Shown: positions 1-7,821 of the stretch, in pieces
How the letters are laid out: every line of letters starts with the position of its first letter
Numbering within the stretch: position 1 is the stretch's first letter
NCBI GenBank assembly: GCA_023404715.1
Contig: JAEYAR010000079.1
Coordinates: 1 to 23,376, forward strand
Origin: Bacillota bacterium
GTDB lineage: Bacteria > Bacillota > Clostridia > Christensenellales > Aristaeellaceae
DNA length: 23,376 nt
Direction of reading: 5' to 3'
Notes under the pieces: model-generated
What the model saw: the letters and a program-made list of their open reading frames with translations, nothing else
Told to the model about the DNA's origin: nothing
Databases searched by the model: none
Made by a program: the position numbers and the translations under genes

Positions 1-394
1 CGATATAGGTCGGGATCAACCCGCCGGAAAAGATCATCGTGATCATGAGTAACCAGGCGTAGACGCCCCGGCCGTGAAAATCCTGCCGTTCCTTGGCCAA
101 CGGATAAGCGAGCGTGACGATAAAGAACATGTTCACCGCCAAGCCCAGCGCTACGCGCAGGACGGATACGCCGAAGCTGCCCAGAAATGTGCGGTTTTGC
201 ATGACCAGCGCATAGCTTTCGCCCGTCCACCCCTTGGGCCAGACGGACACAAGACCTGCCTCTACCGCGTTGGAGGCGCTTAGCGACATCGCCAGTATAT
301 GCCAAACCGGGAACAGACATAGCAGCCCGAGCAGGATCAGCACAGCCGCATTGCCAAAGCGGAAGGCCTTGTAAGCCCTCGTATCTCCCAGCAT
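1..394 (-). CDS. Carbohydrate ABC transporter permease, LplC/YtcP type (3' end outside window)
   Basis: Reading the minus strand from an ATG at 394 gives an open frame of 131 residues that runs off the left edge. It begins MLGDTRAYKAFRFGNAAVL and has a first membrane segment around residues 14-36, the motif SLSASNAVEAG, and the family-typical stretch MITMIFSGGLIPTYI. These match the second inner-membrane permease of LplABC/YtcP-type oligosaccharide importers, which forms a heterodimer with the LplB-type permease. The start is supported by a G-rich ribosome binding site (GGGGGGG at 400-406 on the complement), just past the stop codon of the upstream permease. It is the fourth visible gene of the minus-strand operon that starts at 4096. 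The C-terminal half, including the EAA coupling loop, is outside the window. The 297-residue permease at 18715 is the in-window homologue for comparison. Confidence 0.9.
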   Translation of the reverse strand, partial: MLGDTRAYKAFRFGNAAVLILLGLLCLFPVWHILAMSLSASNAVEAGLVSVWPKGWTGESYALVMQNRTFLGSFGVSVLRVALGLAVNMFFIVTLAYPLAKERQDFHGRGVYAWLLMITMIFSGGLIPTYI

Positions 395-406
395 CCGAAT
401 CCCCCC

Positions 407-1333
407 CTAAAAGATGCGGTAATCCGCAAAGCGATAGGCCGCGTAGTAGGACGTGCCGATTAAAAAGAACGATACGACCGACTTGAGCAGCCCCACCGCC
501 GTGGCGAGCGAAAATTTGGCGCTCTGCATGCCCAGGCGGTAGACCAGCGTATCGAGAATGTCCGATCCATCCATTACGACCGTGTTGTACATATTAAAGA
601 TCTGGTCAAAGCCAGCGTTTAGCAGCTTACCCAGGTCGAGCACCATCATCAGCACGATGATCGAACGCATGCCCGGCAGCGTCACGTGCCAAGTTTGGCG
701 CAGCCTGCCCGCGCCGTCCATGACAGCAGCTTCATAAAGGCTGGGATCGATGCCCGTGATCGCCGCGAGGTACACGATCGTGCCGAAGCCGACGTTCTTC
801 CACACGTCCGTCACGATCAGCAGCGCGCGAAACGCCTTGTTGTCCCCTAGGAAGAAGACGCCCTGCATCCCGATCCCCTCCAGCAGCCTGTTCACGACGC
901 CGGCATTGCCAAACATCGTCGTGAAGATGGAGCCGAGGATGACCCAACTGAGGAAATGCGGCAGATAAATGACCGTCTGTACGCTGCGCCTAAGCGCGTT
1001 ATTGCGCACCTCGTTGAGCATAAGCGCCGTCACGATGGCCGCCAACATGCCAAAGCCGATCTTCATGACGGCGATCGATACGGTATTGTAGAACACGCTC
1101 GCGATGTTCGGCAGAGCAAAGAGCGTACGAAAGTGTTTGAGCCCCACGAAGGGCGAATGCCAAAAGCCCAGGCCCGCCTTAAAATCCTGAAAGGCCATGA
1201 CGTTGCCGTACATGGGATAGTAATGAAAGACGAGCAGGGCGATCACGCCCGGGATCATCATCATATGCAGGGGAAACTCGCGCTTTATATAGCGCATGCG
1301 GTTTGTCGGTCTTACCGCTCTTTTTACGGTCAT
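407..1333 (-). CDS. Carbohydrate ABC transporter permease, LplB type
   Basis: This 308-residue inner-membrane protein is the first permease subunit of an LplABC-type sugar importer. A basic N-terminus (residues 1-20) is followed by about six hydrophobic segments, with the first at roughly 24-40. The family signature YYPMYGNVMAFQDFK is at 38-52, and VIYLPHFLSWVILGSI lies in the middle. The EAA coupling loop, which docks on the ATPase, is at 201-220 (EAAVMDGAGR then LP). The ATG overlaps the stop of the upstream Asp-box protein by four bases (1330-1333), implying translational coupling, and the next permease starts 13 bases after this stop. No ATPase gene is nearby, so an unlinked MsmX-like ATPase is inferred. 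The substrate is unknown; the neighbouring sialidase-like protein suggests a glycan-derived oligosaccharide. Confidence 0.93.
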   Translation of the reverse strand: MTVKRAVRPTNRMRYIKREFPLHMMMIPGVIALLVFHYYPMYGNVMAFQDFKAGLGFWHSPFVGLKHFRTLFALPNIASVFYNTVSIAVMKIGFGMLAAIVTALMLNEVRNNALRRSVQTVIYLPHFLSWVILGSIFTTMFGNAGVVNRLLEGIGMQGVFFLGDNKAFRALLIVTDVWKNVGFGTIVYLAAITGIDPSLYEAAVMDGAGRLRQTWHVTLPGMRSIIVLMMVLDLGKLLNAGFDQIFNMYNTVVMDGSDILDTLVYRLGMQSAKFSLATAVGLLKSVVSFFLIGTSYYAAYRFADYRIF

Positions 1334-2355
1334 AGGGCTTCCTCCTCTATTCCCGGAATTTCGGCGTAAGGGATCCGTGCGAGCCGGTGCTCGACCGCGT
1401 TCTCATAGGCCACGTACAGCGTGCGGCGCGCATCGTCTGCAAAAGCGTGCGGGTAAAAATAGCACGCCTCCGGCGGTTCGATGGGGAATCCCTCCGACCA
1501 GGTCCGCATGCCGTCCCGGCTGACGCAAACCTTGAGACTTGAACGCTCTCGCCAGGGCCTGCGCGCGCAAAAGTTGTTGATCAATAGCACCGCGCTCCCC
1601 GTTTTGATCAGCGTCGCCTTTGTACCCGGGTTTGGGATGCCGCTGTCCGCCGGTTCGGTCCACGTCTTTCCGCCGTCGAAGCTTTCGCTGCGCGCGAGCG
1701 TGTCCGCCGCCTTATCTCGCATTAGCATGACGAGGTGCCCGGGCTCTGTCTCCACGCAATTGGGTTCCCACAGGCCGCGCGCGCCGCGCAGGCATCCGCT
1801 GCGCCGATACGTTTTGCCGCCATCCTCCGATATGGCCACGCCGCAGCGAAAGGGAAAGCGCGCCGCATCCCTTTGCGCCGACGAATCGACGATCCAGTCA
1901 AAGTCGTACGTCGTCTCCTGCCAGTAATATGGAAAGACGATCCGTCCGTCCGCGAGCACGATTCCTTGGCGCACCGATACGCCGTTCAGCCCGCACGGGA
2001 ACGACGCCGGCTCGGTCCACGTCCGTCCGCTGTCGTAGGTAAAGGCGCGGAACGTCTGCAGCTCCCGGTAGTGGCTCTGCGCATCGTACGTATGCAATAC
2101 GACCATGGGCGTGTTGCCCCCGGTGAACAGCTCGGTCGCCCACACGCCGCGCCGTGAATGGGCAAAGAGCGTACGCGGCCTGCTCCACGTATCGCCGTCG
2201 TCCTCGCTGCGGCTCATCATAGCGACGTTTTGATTGTGCGGTTCATATGGGCCGCCGGTCAGGAAAAGGCAGGCAAGGCTTCCGTCCGGCATGCGCCGCA
2301 GAACCGGCTCGCGCGCGAACTGTGCGCCAAAATCCCATATCAGGCGCTTTTCCAC
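1330..2355 (-). CDS. Cytosolic Asp-box (BNR) repeat protein, sialidase superfamily
   Basis: The chosen start is GTG at 2355, giving 341 residues. It sits 6-7 bases after a strong GGAGGG ribosome binding site, whereas extending upstream in frame would run into the preceding gene. Five Asp boxes are visible: SEDDGDTW (50-57), YDSGRTW (107-113), SEDGGKTY (176-183), SFDGGKTW (224-232) and SRDGMRTW (279-286). They are spaced as expected for a six-bladed sialidase-type propeller. FAREPVLRRMPDG (13-25) sits where sialidases carry the F/YRIP motif, and LWEPNCVETEPG (196-207) resembles the BNR_2 family. There is no signal peptide or membrane segment, so the protein should be cytosolic and act on an imported substrate. 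It lies between the binding protein and the permease in one operon. Exo-alpha-sialidase activity is only inferred; many proteins of this fold have other glycosidase or lyase roles or no known activity. Confidence 0.8.
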   Translation of the reverse strand: MEKRLIWDFGAQFAREPVLRRMPDGSLACLFLTGGPYEPHNQNVAMMSRSEDDGDTWSRPRTLFAHSRRGVWATELFTGGNTPMVVLHTYDAQSHYRELQTFRAFTYDSGRTWTEPASFPCGLNGVSVRQGIVLADGRIVFPYYWQETTYDFDWIVDSSAQRDAARFPFRCGVAISEDGGKTYRRSGCLRGARGLWEPNCVETEPGHLVMLMRDKAADTLARSESFDGGKTWTEPADSGIPNPGTKATLIKTGSAVLLINNFCARRPWRERSSLKVCVSRDGMRTWSEGFPIEPPEACYFYPHAFADDARRTLYVAYENAVEHRLARIPYAEIPGIEEEAL

Positions 2356-2377
2356 ACAGATCCCTCCTCGTTTAAGC

Positions 2378-2401
2378 TCGGGGCGGCATATGCCGCCCCG
2401 A
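2378..2401 (-). repeat. Perfect GC-rich palindrome between binding-protein and Asp-box genes
   Basis: A 24-base perfect inverted repeat has arms TCGGGGCGGCAT and ATGCCGCCCCGA. It begins 4 bases after the stop codon of the solute-binding protein gene and ends about 20 bases before the next start. The transcribed RNA would form a very stable hairpin. No T-tract follows on the minus strand, so it is not a standard intrinsic terminator. By position it resembles the REP or stabiliser hairpins known downstream of binding-protein genes such as malE, which keep the binding-protein part of the message abundant. That role is inferred here. Confidence 0.75.
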
Positions 2402-2404
2402 ACG

Positions 2405-4096
2405 TCAGATCTGATTTTGTGCGAGCCACGCATTGACTTCGTCCGTAATTTGTTCCAACCCCAGCGCGTCGGCTTTCTCTCGGTAACGTTCAAACTCGTC
2501 CAGGGGCGCCTCGCCCATGACGATCTTGACGATCATCTCGCTTACCAAGTCGGTGATAAGCGACATGTTCTCCGTCATGGTCGGCGTATCGGGGCCGAAA
2601 AAGCGGTTTAGATAGTAAAGATCCTCCGCGATATAGCGGGACGTCACCTGATGGCCGCCCTCCGGGCCGAAGAAGCGGTACCAGCGCCAGTTCGCGCGTT
2701 CTCCCGCCTCGTACGCCTCGCACCAGCGTGCAAAGGCCGTCGCATAATTGGGCATCGCCGGGTCGTCCACCTTCATGCCGCCGGCGATAATCGTCGCCGC
2801 CCGCTCGTTCTTGACCGCGGGCATAAAGTAGCCCCATGGGTAGATGCTAAAGGCGGTATATGCGTTGGTGCCGGAGGAGTCTTCAATATATTCATCGTAG
2901 ATCTCCTGCGTCGCCCCGTCGCTGAAACACATCTGATAGCGGTAATTGATCATCTTGACGATCGCTTCGGGATGCTCAAAGTCCTTGCGAAATACCAGGT
3001 AGTTGCGCACCGGGTACGTCGCCGTCACCCGGGTTGTCTCGCCGTCGAGACCCGGGATCGGCAGCGCGCGCCAGTCCGCCGCCGGGTCGTTTTCCACGCA
3101 CGCCGCCAGTAGCCCGGGCTGGTTCGTGGCGGATGGCACGGCGATCGCCACGCCGCACTTGCCCGATGCGTACACGGCGGAAGCGGCGGCGGTATCCATG
3201 ATCGCAAACTCCGGATGCAGCACGCCCTGCGCGTATAGCTCGTGCAGCTGCGCAAGCCCCGCCTTCACCTCGGGCGCAAAGGCCCCGTACATGACCCGGC
3301 CCTCGTTCTCAGGATCGTCCACCCAAAAGTTGTTTTCCGGGTACGCGCCGAAGATATTGAAGAAACCGTCCATCATCATGGCATTCGCCCAGAGCGATTT
3401 TTGAAAGACGATGCCGTATGTGTCGTCCACGCCGTTCCCGTCCGGATCCTGCGTAGCAAAGGCGACCATGATGTGCTTCAAATCCTCCCAGTTTTTCGGG
3501 TTTTCAAGGCCGAGCTTTTCCAGCCAATCCGTGCGCAGCCACAGCACGGGCGTGGCCTCGCCCGAGGAGGTATCCATCATCGGCAGGGCCATCATCTTAC
3601 CGTCAAATGTGCACGACTCGATCGCCGCCTTGCCACCGACGCCTTGAACCAGCTCGCGCATGCCCGCCCCGGCGTGCTGCTCGTAGACCTCGTACAGATC
3701 GTCGCGGATGAGGCCGCTTTCGGCCAACAGCGCGAGCTGTGCCTTGCTCACCTGTAACACATCCGGGATGTCGCCGGCGGCGATCATCGTGTTGACCTTG
3801 TCCGCCAGGTCCGAGGTGGTGAAGGCCAGATGCAGCTTGATGCCCAGGGCCTCTTTATACAGACGGCTCCATACGTTGTCCGCATAGCTGTCCCCCTCGG
3901 GAAAGTACTTATTGAGATTGATCGATATGCCGATGGTCATATCGATCGGCTCCTCGTATTTTTCGATGTCTCCGGCGCCGTATGCCGAGAAATCCCCCAA
4001 CGTCGCCACCAGGTCGTCCGGCCCCCACGCCAGCGCTGTTCCCACAGCGCCCAGCGCCAAGAGCAGCGACAGCATCACCGATATCGCCCGCTTCAT
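2405..4096 (-). CDS. ABC transporter extracellular solute-binding protein (LplA/YtcQ type)
   Basis: This 563-residue secreted sugar-binding protein is the first gene of the minus-strand uptake operon. An N-terminal signal peptide (residues 1-23: MKR, a hydrophobic core, then ALA before W24) predicts signal peptidase I cleavage. No cysteine lies in the right place for a lipobox, which is unusual for a Gram-positive binding protein. The family hallmark PMMDTSSGEATPVLWLRTDWLEKLG is at about 172-196. A calcium-loop-like DPDGNGVDD is at 217-225, as in AlgQ-type and LplA-type binding proteins. The length is usual for this large cluster of binding proteins. The ATG at 4096 has an AAGGGAG site about 11 bases upstream, with a good promoter (TTTACG-17-TATAAT) further up. 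The ligand is unknown; a glycan-derived oligosaccharide is inferred from the operon. Confidence 0.93.
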   Translation of the reverse strand: MKRAISVMLSLLLALGAVGTALAWGPDDLVATLGDFSAYGAGDIEKYEEPIDMTIGISINLNKYFPEGDSYADNVWSRLYKEALGIKLHLAFTTSDLADKVNTMIAAGDIPDVLQVSKAQLALLAESGLIRDDLYEVYEQHAGAGMRELVQGVGGKAAIESCTFDGKMMALPMMDTSSGEATPVLWLRTDWLEKLGLENPKNWEDLKHIMVAFATQDPDGNGVDDTYGIVFQKSLWANAMMMDGFFNIFGAYPENNFWVDDPENEGRVMYGAFAPEVKAGLAQLHELYAQGVLHPEFAIMDTAAASAVYASGKCGVAIAVPSATNQPGLLAACVENDPAADWRALPIPGLDGETTRVTATYPVRNYLVFRKDFEHPEAIVKMINYRYQMCFSDGATQEIYDEYIEDSSGTNAYTAFSIYPWGYFMPAVKNERAATIIAGGMKVDDPAMPNYATAFARWCEAYEAGERANWRWYRFFGPEGGHQVTSRYIAEDLYYLNRFFGPDTPTMTENMSLITDLVSEMIVKIVMGEAPLDEFERYREKADALGLEQITDEVNAWLAQNQI

Positions 4097-4148
4097 ATAT
4101 TCATGCTCCCTTCATTGTGCCGCCGAGTGCGCGCTCGCCTATAATTGC

Positions 4149-4177
4149 ATTATAAGGCCCCTGTCCCTCAGCGTAAA
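4149..4177 (-). promoter_or_regulatory. Sigma-A-type promoter of the solute-binding-protein operon
   Basis: On the minus strand there is TTTACG (4172-4177), a 17-base spacer, and a perfect TATAAT (4149-4154). This lies 53 bases upstream of the ATG at 4096. The motif copies at 4188-4248 sit just upstream of its -35, where an activator would bind. Confidence 0.7.
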
Positions 4178-4187
4178 TGACGAAATC

Positions 4188-4248
4188 TTGACATCCTATC
4201 GATCTTTTTCACACCCATGCTAGATGTCAAAAATAAGATAGACGTCAA
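4188..4248. promoter_or_regulatory. Candidate operator: three copies of a TAGAYGTCAA-like motif
   Basis: TAGATGTCAA (4221-4230) and TAGACGTCAA (4239-4248) form a direct repeat with 18-base period. An inverted copy, TAGGATGTCAA on the minus strand, covers 4188-4198. All three lie in the divergent region between the transporter operon and the kinase/regulator pair. AraC-family response regulators usually bind direct repeats spaced by about two helical turns, so the YesN-like regulator at 6180 is the natural candidate to bind here. Binding itself is inference. Confidence 0.5.
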
Positions 4249-4262
4249 TTTATCGTAAACGC

Positions 4263-4291
4263 ATGCAAAACATCTGTGTGGGGCCTATAAT
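4263..4291 (+). promoter_or_regulatory. Possible promoter for the sensor kinase/response regulator pair
   Basis: A perfect -10 hexamer TATAAT is at 4286-4291 on the plus strand, with a weak -35 (ATGCAA at 4263-4268) 17 bases upstream. Weak -35 boxes are common at activator-dependent promoters, and the second direct motif copy ends 14 bases upstream of it. The start of transcription would be near 4298, placing the three leader hairpins in the RNA. Confidence 0.45.
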
Positions 4292-4300
4292 AACAAGTGC

Positions 4301-4377
4301 GGGAGGCCACAGGCCTCCTAGCGGCGTGCGATTTGCAAAATCGCCGACGCGTACCCCGCGTGCGCAGCAGGCGGGGC
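4301..4377 (+). promoter_or_regulatory. Structured 5' leader of the sensor kinase gene (three consecutive hairpins)
   Basis: Three hairpins follow each other in the presumed leader. The first is GGAGGCC/GGCCTCC with a 3-base loop (4302-4318). The second is GCGATTT/AAATCGC with a 3-base loop, extended by GCGT/ACGC (4324-4350). The third is CCCCGC/GCGGGG (4354-4376). The last ends about 8 bases before the GGGGG ribosome binding site of the TTG-initiated kinase. None has a downstream T-tract. I recognise no known riboswitch class; the role may be control of translation or RNA stability. Confidence 0.45.
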
Positions 4378-4396
4378 GAAAAAAGGGGGCATACGC

Positions 4397-6190
4397 TTGC
4401 AGCAGACAAAGATTCGCAACCACACCATCCTCATTCGCCTGATGATCGTCTTTCTGCTGATCGTGCTGCCCATCTTTTGGATCGGGCTGCATTTTTACCG
4501 CCAGGGCATCGCCTTGCAGGATAGGTTGATCGCCGCGACGATGAACCAACGTTTCAACGCGCAGATGCGCTTTTTCTCAAATCAGGTCAAGGCGGTCCAA
4601 AACGACATGATCTACCTTGCGGATGAAAACGAATTCGCGGCCTTTGCCGGCATGCCGGACGCTTTTTCGCCCTATGAACAGGCGCGGCTGCTCAACGTCT
4701 ATCAGCGCCGCCTATACACCGTCTACAATACAAACGAATACGTCCGGCGCATCACGCTGCATTTGCCGCTTGTAAAGCGAACGCTGTTGGCGGTCGCGCA
4801 AAACGAATCGAGCATTCAGCCGCTCAACGCGGACGCGATGAGCGACGCGCGGGCGCAGGCGCGGCGCACGGCTGGACAGACGACGTTTGTAGACGGGCGC
4901 ATGCTTTATCTGTACCAGTCGCCCCATCCCAGCGTGCTAACGCAGGGGAAAACGCCCCGCTGCGTCTTTGAGGTGGAGTTTGATTTAGACGGCCTGCTTC
5001 GCGAGCTATCCGCGCTCTTTCCGGAACTGCCCGTGCACTACGCCCTGTTGGACGACGCACAGAACATCCTGCGCAGCGACGAATCCTCGCCTGCGCACAA
5101 AGCGCTGACGGCGCTCGCGGCGGACGACGCCTTTTGGTCCGCCAACGGCGAGGATGCCTTTGCAGATCTGAGCGAAAAAACGTCCAGCATCCTCTCGCTC
5201 GCGGGTGACCTGTATTACGCGCTGCCCCTCTCCTCTCGCGTGCCGGACCTGCGCATCGTCTTCTTCGTCCCGCGCGCAGCAGCGCTATCGCTCGTGAACG
5301 ATTACCGCGACTGGGTATGGGCGCTGTCCTTTCTGTTGCTCGCCGCCATCGCGCTCTACGGTCTGTACGCCTACCGCTCCGTACAAAAGCCCATCGGGCT
5401 GCTGCTCGCGGGCTTTGCGCGGCTTGAGCACGGGGAGATGAACTTTGCAATCAGCTGGAACCATCGCAACGAATTCCGCGACCTGATCGAACGCTTCAAC
5501 CAGACGCTCCGCCGCCTCAGCGCGCTCATGCGGGAGCTGTACGAGCAGAAAATCCTCACGCAGCAGGCGCAGCTTCGCCATCTGCAGGCGCAGATCAACC
5601 CGCATTTCCTCTATAATAATTTTTATATTCTTGACAACATGCTGCTCATGGAGGACTACGCTACGGCGTCCGAATTCCTCAGGCAATTGGGCGACTACTT
5701 CCGATACGTCAACCAGTCCGGCCAGCCGAGCGCCGCGCTTTCGGACGAGGTGGGGCATATGCTCGCGTATGCGCATATTCAATCCACGCGCTTTGGCTCC
5801 TCGATTGAAACCGACCTGCCGCCCCTGCCGGATAACTTCCCCGATCCGCAGGTGCCCCGGCTCATCCTGCAGCCGCTGATGGAGAACGCGTTCAAGCACG
5901 CGCTGGAGCGTTACGAGGGGCGGCGCGTGCTGTGCCTTCGCTATGGCGAAGACGGCGACTTCCTTACGGTCACCCTCGAAAACAGCGGACCGGAAATCGA
6001 AGAAGAGCGCCTGCACGCCCTGCGCGCCTCGCTCCGCTCCCCCGCGCAGGCAGGGCCGACGGGCCTGAGCAACGTTCACCAGCGCCTGCAGATCACACAC
6101 GGCACAGGGCTCGAGTTGAACGCTCGCCCCGGCGGCGGGCTCATCGTCATCGTAACGCTCAGGAAGGATGGGATGCTGCATGCAATATAG
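4397..6190 (+). CDS. Sensor histidine kinase, YesM type
   Basis: This 597-residue membrane kinase senses an extracellular signal and phosphorylates the downstream response regulator. The order is: TM1 (about 12-34), a large extracellular sensor region (35-300), TM2 (about 306-325), a HAMP-like linker, the His_kinase domain with QINPHFLYNN and phosphoacceptor His403, then a HATPase_c domain. The last has an N box containing LMENAFKHAL (Asn497) and a G box with GLSN (556-559). The predicted start is TTG at 4397, seven bases after GGGGG; no in-frame ATG lies nearby upstream. TTG plus the structured leader suggests deliberately low expression. It overlaps the regulator gene by about 11 bases. Divergence from the transporter operon implies control of that operon, as is typical for YesMN pairs. 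Confidence 0.93.
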   Translation: MQQTKIRNHTILIRLMIVFLLIVLPIFWIGLHFYRQGIALQDRLIAATMNQRFNAQMRFFSNQVKAVQNDMIYLADENEFAAFAGMPDAFSPYEQARLLNVYQRRLYTVYNTNEYVRRITLHLPLVKRTLLAVAQNESSIQPLNADAMSDARAQARRTAGQTTFVDGRMLYLYQSPHPSVLTQGKTPRCVFEVEFDLDGLLRELSALFPELPVHYALLDDAQNILRSDESSPAHKALTALAADDAFWSANGEDAFADLSEKTSSILSLAGDLYYALPLSSRVPDLRIVFFVPRAAALSLVNDYRDWVWALSFLLLAAIALYGLYAYRSVQKPIGLLLAGFARLEHGEMNFAISWNHRNEFRDLIERFNQTLRRLSALMRELYEQKILTQQAQLRHLQAQINPHFLYNNFYILDNMLLMEDYATASEFLRQLGDYFRYVNQSGQPSAALSDEVGHMLAYAHIQSTRFGSSIETDLPPLPDNFPDPQVPRLILQPLMENAFKHALERYEGRRVLCLRYGEDGDFLTVTLENSGPEIEEERLHALRASLRSPAQAGPTGLSNVHQRLQITHGTGLELNARPGGGLIVIVTLRKDGMLHAI

Positions 6191-7799
6191 GGTCATCATC
6201 TGTGACGACGAGGCGTACATCGCCTCGTCTACGGCCATGCTCTTGCAATTACAGGTGCAGCGCGAGTTGGACGTGCACGTCTTTAACGCGCCCGCCGACG
6301 CGCTCGCCTGCATTCAGCACGCCAAGGTCGACCTGCTCATCCTGGATATTTGTATGCCCGGCATGGACGGCATCGAGCTCATGAAGCGTGCGCGCGGCCT
6401 TTGGCCCGCCTGCCAGATCATCCTGCTTACCGCGCACTCGCATTTTGACTACGTCTTTGAGGCGAACCGTCACGAAAACGTGTCCTATGTGCTCAAGCGC
6501 GAAGGGCACGGCGTGCTCCTCGCAGAGGTTGAAAAGGCCTTTGATCGGCTAGGCGCCGTGACGGAGCGCGAAAAGCTGCTGCGGGCTGCAAAGCAGCGGG
6601 TCGACAGCAGCCTGCCGTACCTGCAGCGTGAGCTGCTGCTGGACCTGGTGCACGGCATAAGCTATGCGCCCGAGGCTCTCGCCCGCCTGCAATGCGAGCT
6701 TTCGCTGAGCGTCGACCTCGCGCAGCCCTTCTCTCTCTACCTGCTCCTCCTGCAGGATTATCCGAAGGACGAGATGTTCCTCAAGCGTGAGGAACGGATG
6801 GGGATGCTCCTGTCCATGGACGCCCCGTATCGGCCGGACGGCGTCAACGTCCTTTCCGCCACGCTAGACGGCCAAAGGCTGCTCTGCCTGGCCCAGCGCG
6901 CCGGCGGGGGCGCTGTAGCGCCGGTCCAGCTGGAGGGCATGCTGGAAAACATGCAGCAAGCGGTCTACGCGCAGCTAGGCATCCCCCTCTCCTGCGTGTA
7001 TACGCCTGAACTGCGCGACTGGCGCGACCTTTCCGCACAGTACGAGCGCGCCTCCCTCCTGCAAGCCTCGATGGCCATGGGCGGCGGGGCTATGTGGTTG
7101 TTGCCCTCGGACGCCGCACCCGAAAGCACAGAGCGGATGGACGTCCGCTACGCCGCGCGAGCGCGCGGTTGGCGACATGCCTTTGAAAACGGCGATCCAC
7201 AGGCGGACGCGCTGCTTTCCGCTTTGCTGGCCCCGCTGCGGGCTGCACGCAGCCTAACGGACCTGCCCGCAATGGAGATGTATGCGAACCTGAGCCTGCA
7301 GGTCGGCGCCGCCCTGCGCGCCGCGCAACTATCGGGGGACGCAGACCTATTGATGCGCAGGCTGTACGACGCCAGGACGCACGCCGATCCCCAGGCCGCC
7401 GCGGCCTTCATCGAAGGCATCGTAGCGCGCATTCGCAGCGGACGTCGGGACGACGCCCACACCACCATGTGCTCTACAGTCGAGCGCGTCTGCGATTACG
7501 TGAAGGCGCATTTAGGCGACGACGTGTCCCTCTCGTGTCTGGCCGATCACGCGGGCGTCAACGCCTCTTACCTCTCCCGCCTGTTTAAAAAAGCGACCGG
7601 CGAGAACCTGATCGTCTACATCAGCGAGCAAAAGATGGCCTACGCGCGCCGCGAGCTGGAAAAACCCGACGTACGCATACAGGACATCAGCCATGCCCTC
7701 GGCTTTTTCAGCCCGGCGTATTTCTCTTTTTTCTTCAAAAAAAACGCCGGGCTTACGCCCAGCGAGTTCAGGGAGGGAAGGCTGCGGGAAAAGTCGTGA
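6180..7799 (+). CDS. Response regulator with AraC-type DNA-binding domain, YesN type
   Basis: This 539-residue cytosolic transcription factor is the partner of the upstream kinase. The N-terminal receiver domain has acidic pocket D9/D10, phosphoacceptor D56 (LLILDICMPGMDG) and T84. The conserved lysine is K106, but the residue after it is Arg (YVLKREG) rather than the usual Pro. A central region (about 130-430) is typical of this long YesN class. The C-terminal AraC domain (about 435-535) has two helix-turn-helices, around LADHAGVNASYLSRLFKK and ISHALGFFSPAYFSFFFKK. I chose ATG 6180, since ATG 6168 lies directly against the AGGAAGG site; the alternative start would add four residues. The likely target is the divergent region at 4097-4396. 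Confidence 0.92.
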   Translation: MQYRVIICDDEAYIASSTAMLLQLQVQRELDVHVFNAPADALACIQHAKVDLLILDICMPGMDGIELMKRARGLWPACQIILLTAHSHFDYVFEANRHENVSYVLKREGHGVLLAEVEKAFDRLGAVTEREKLLRAAKQRVDSSLPYLQRELLLDLVHGISYAPEALARLQCELSLSVDLAQPFSLYLLLLQDYPKDEMFLKREERMGMLLSMDAPYRPDGVNVLSATLDGQRLLCLAQRAGGGAVAPVQLEGMLENMQQAVYAQLGIPLSCVYTPELRDWRDLSAQYERASLLQASMAMGGGAMWLLPSDAAPESTERMDVRYAARARGWRHAFENGDPQADALLSALLAPLRAARSLTDLPAMEMYANLSLQVGAALRAAQLSGDADLLMRRLYDARTHADPQAAAAFIEGIVARIRSGRRDDAHTTMCSTVERVCDYVKAHLGDDVSLSCLADHAGVNASYLSRLFKKATGENLIVYISEQKMAYARRELEKPDVRIQDISHALGFFSPAYFSFFFKKNAGLTPSEFREGRLREKS

Positions 7800-7821
7800 C
7801 GGCGCGCTCCGCCCGGCCCCA

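Noticed and set aside
74..283. A 69-codon plus-strand frame near the left edge
   Set aside because: It is antisense to the LplC-type permease, whose reading frame is clear up to the window edge.
4188..4193. TTGACA as a -35 for the kinase gene
   Set aside because: No acceptable -10 lies 16-18 bases downstream; the hexamer belongs to an inverted copy of the TAGAYGTCAA-like motif.
5285..6313. A 342-codon open frame opposite the sensor kinase
   Set aside because: It is antisense to conserved kinase motifs and has no identifiable protein features.
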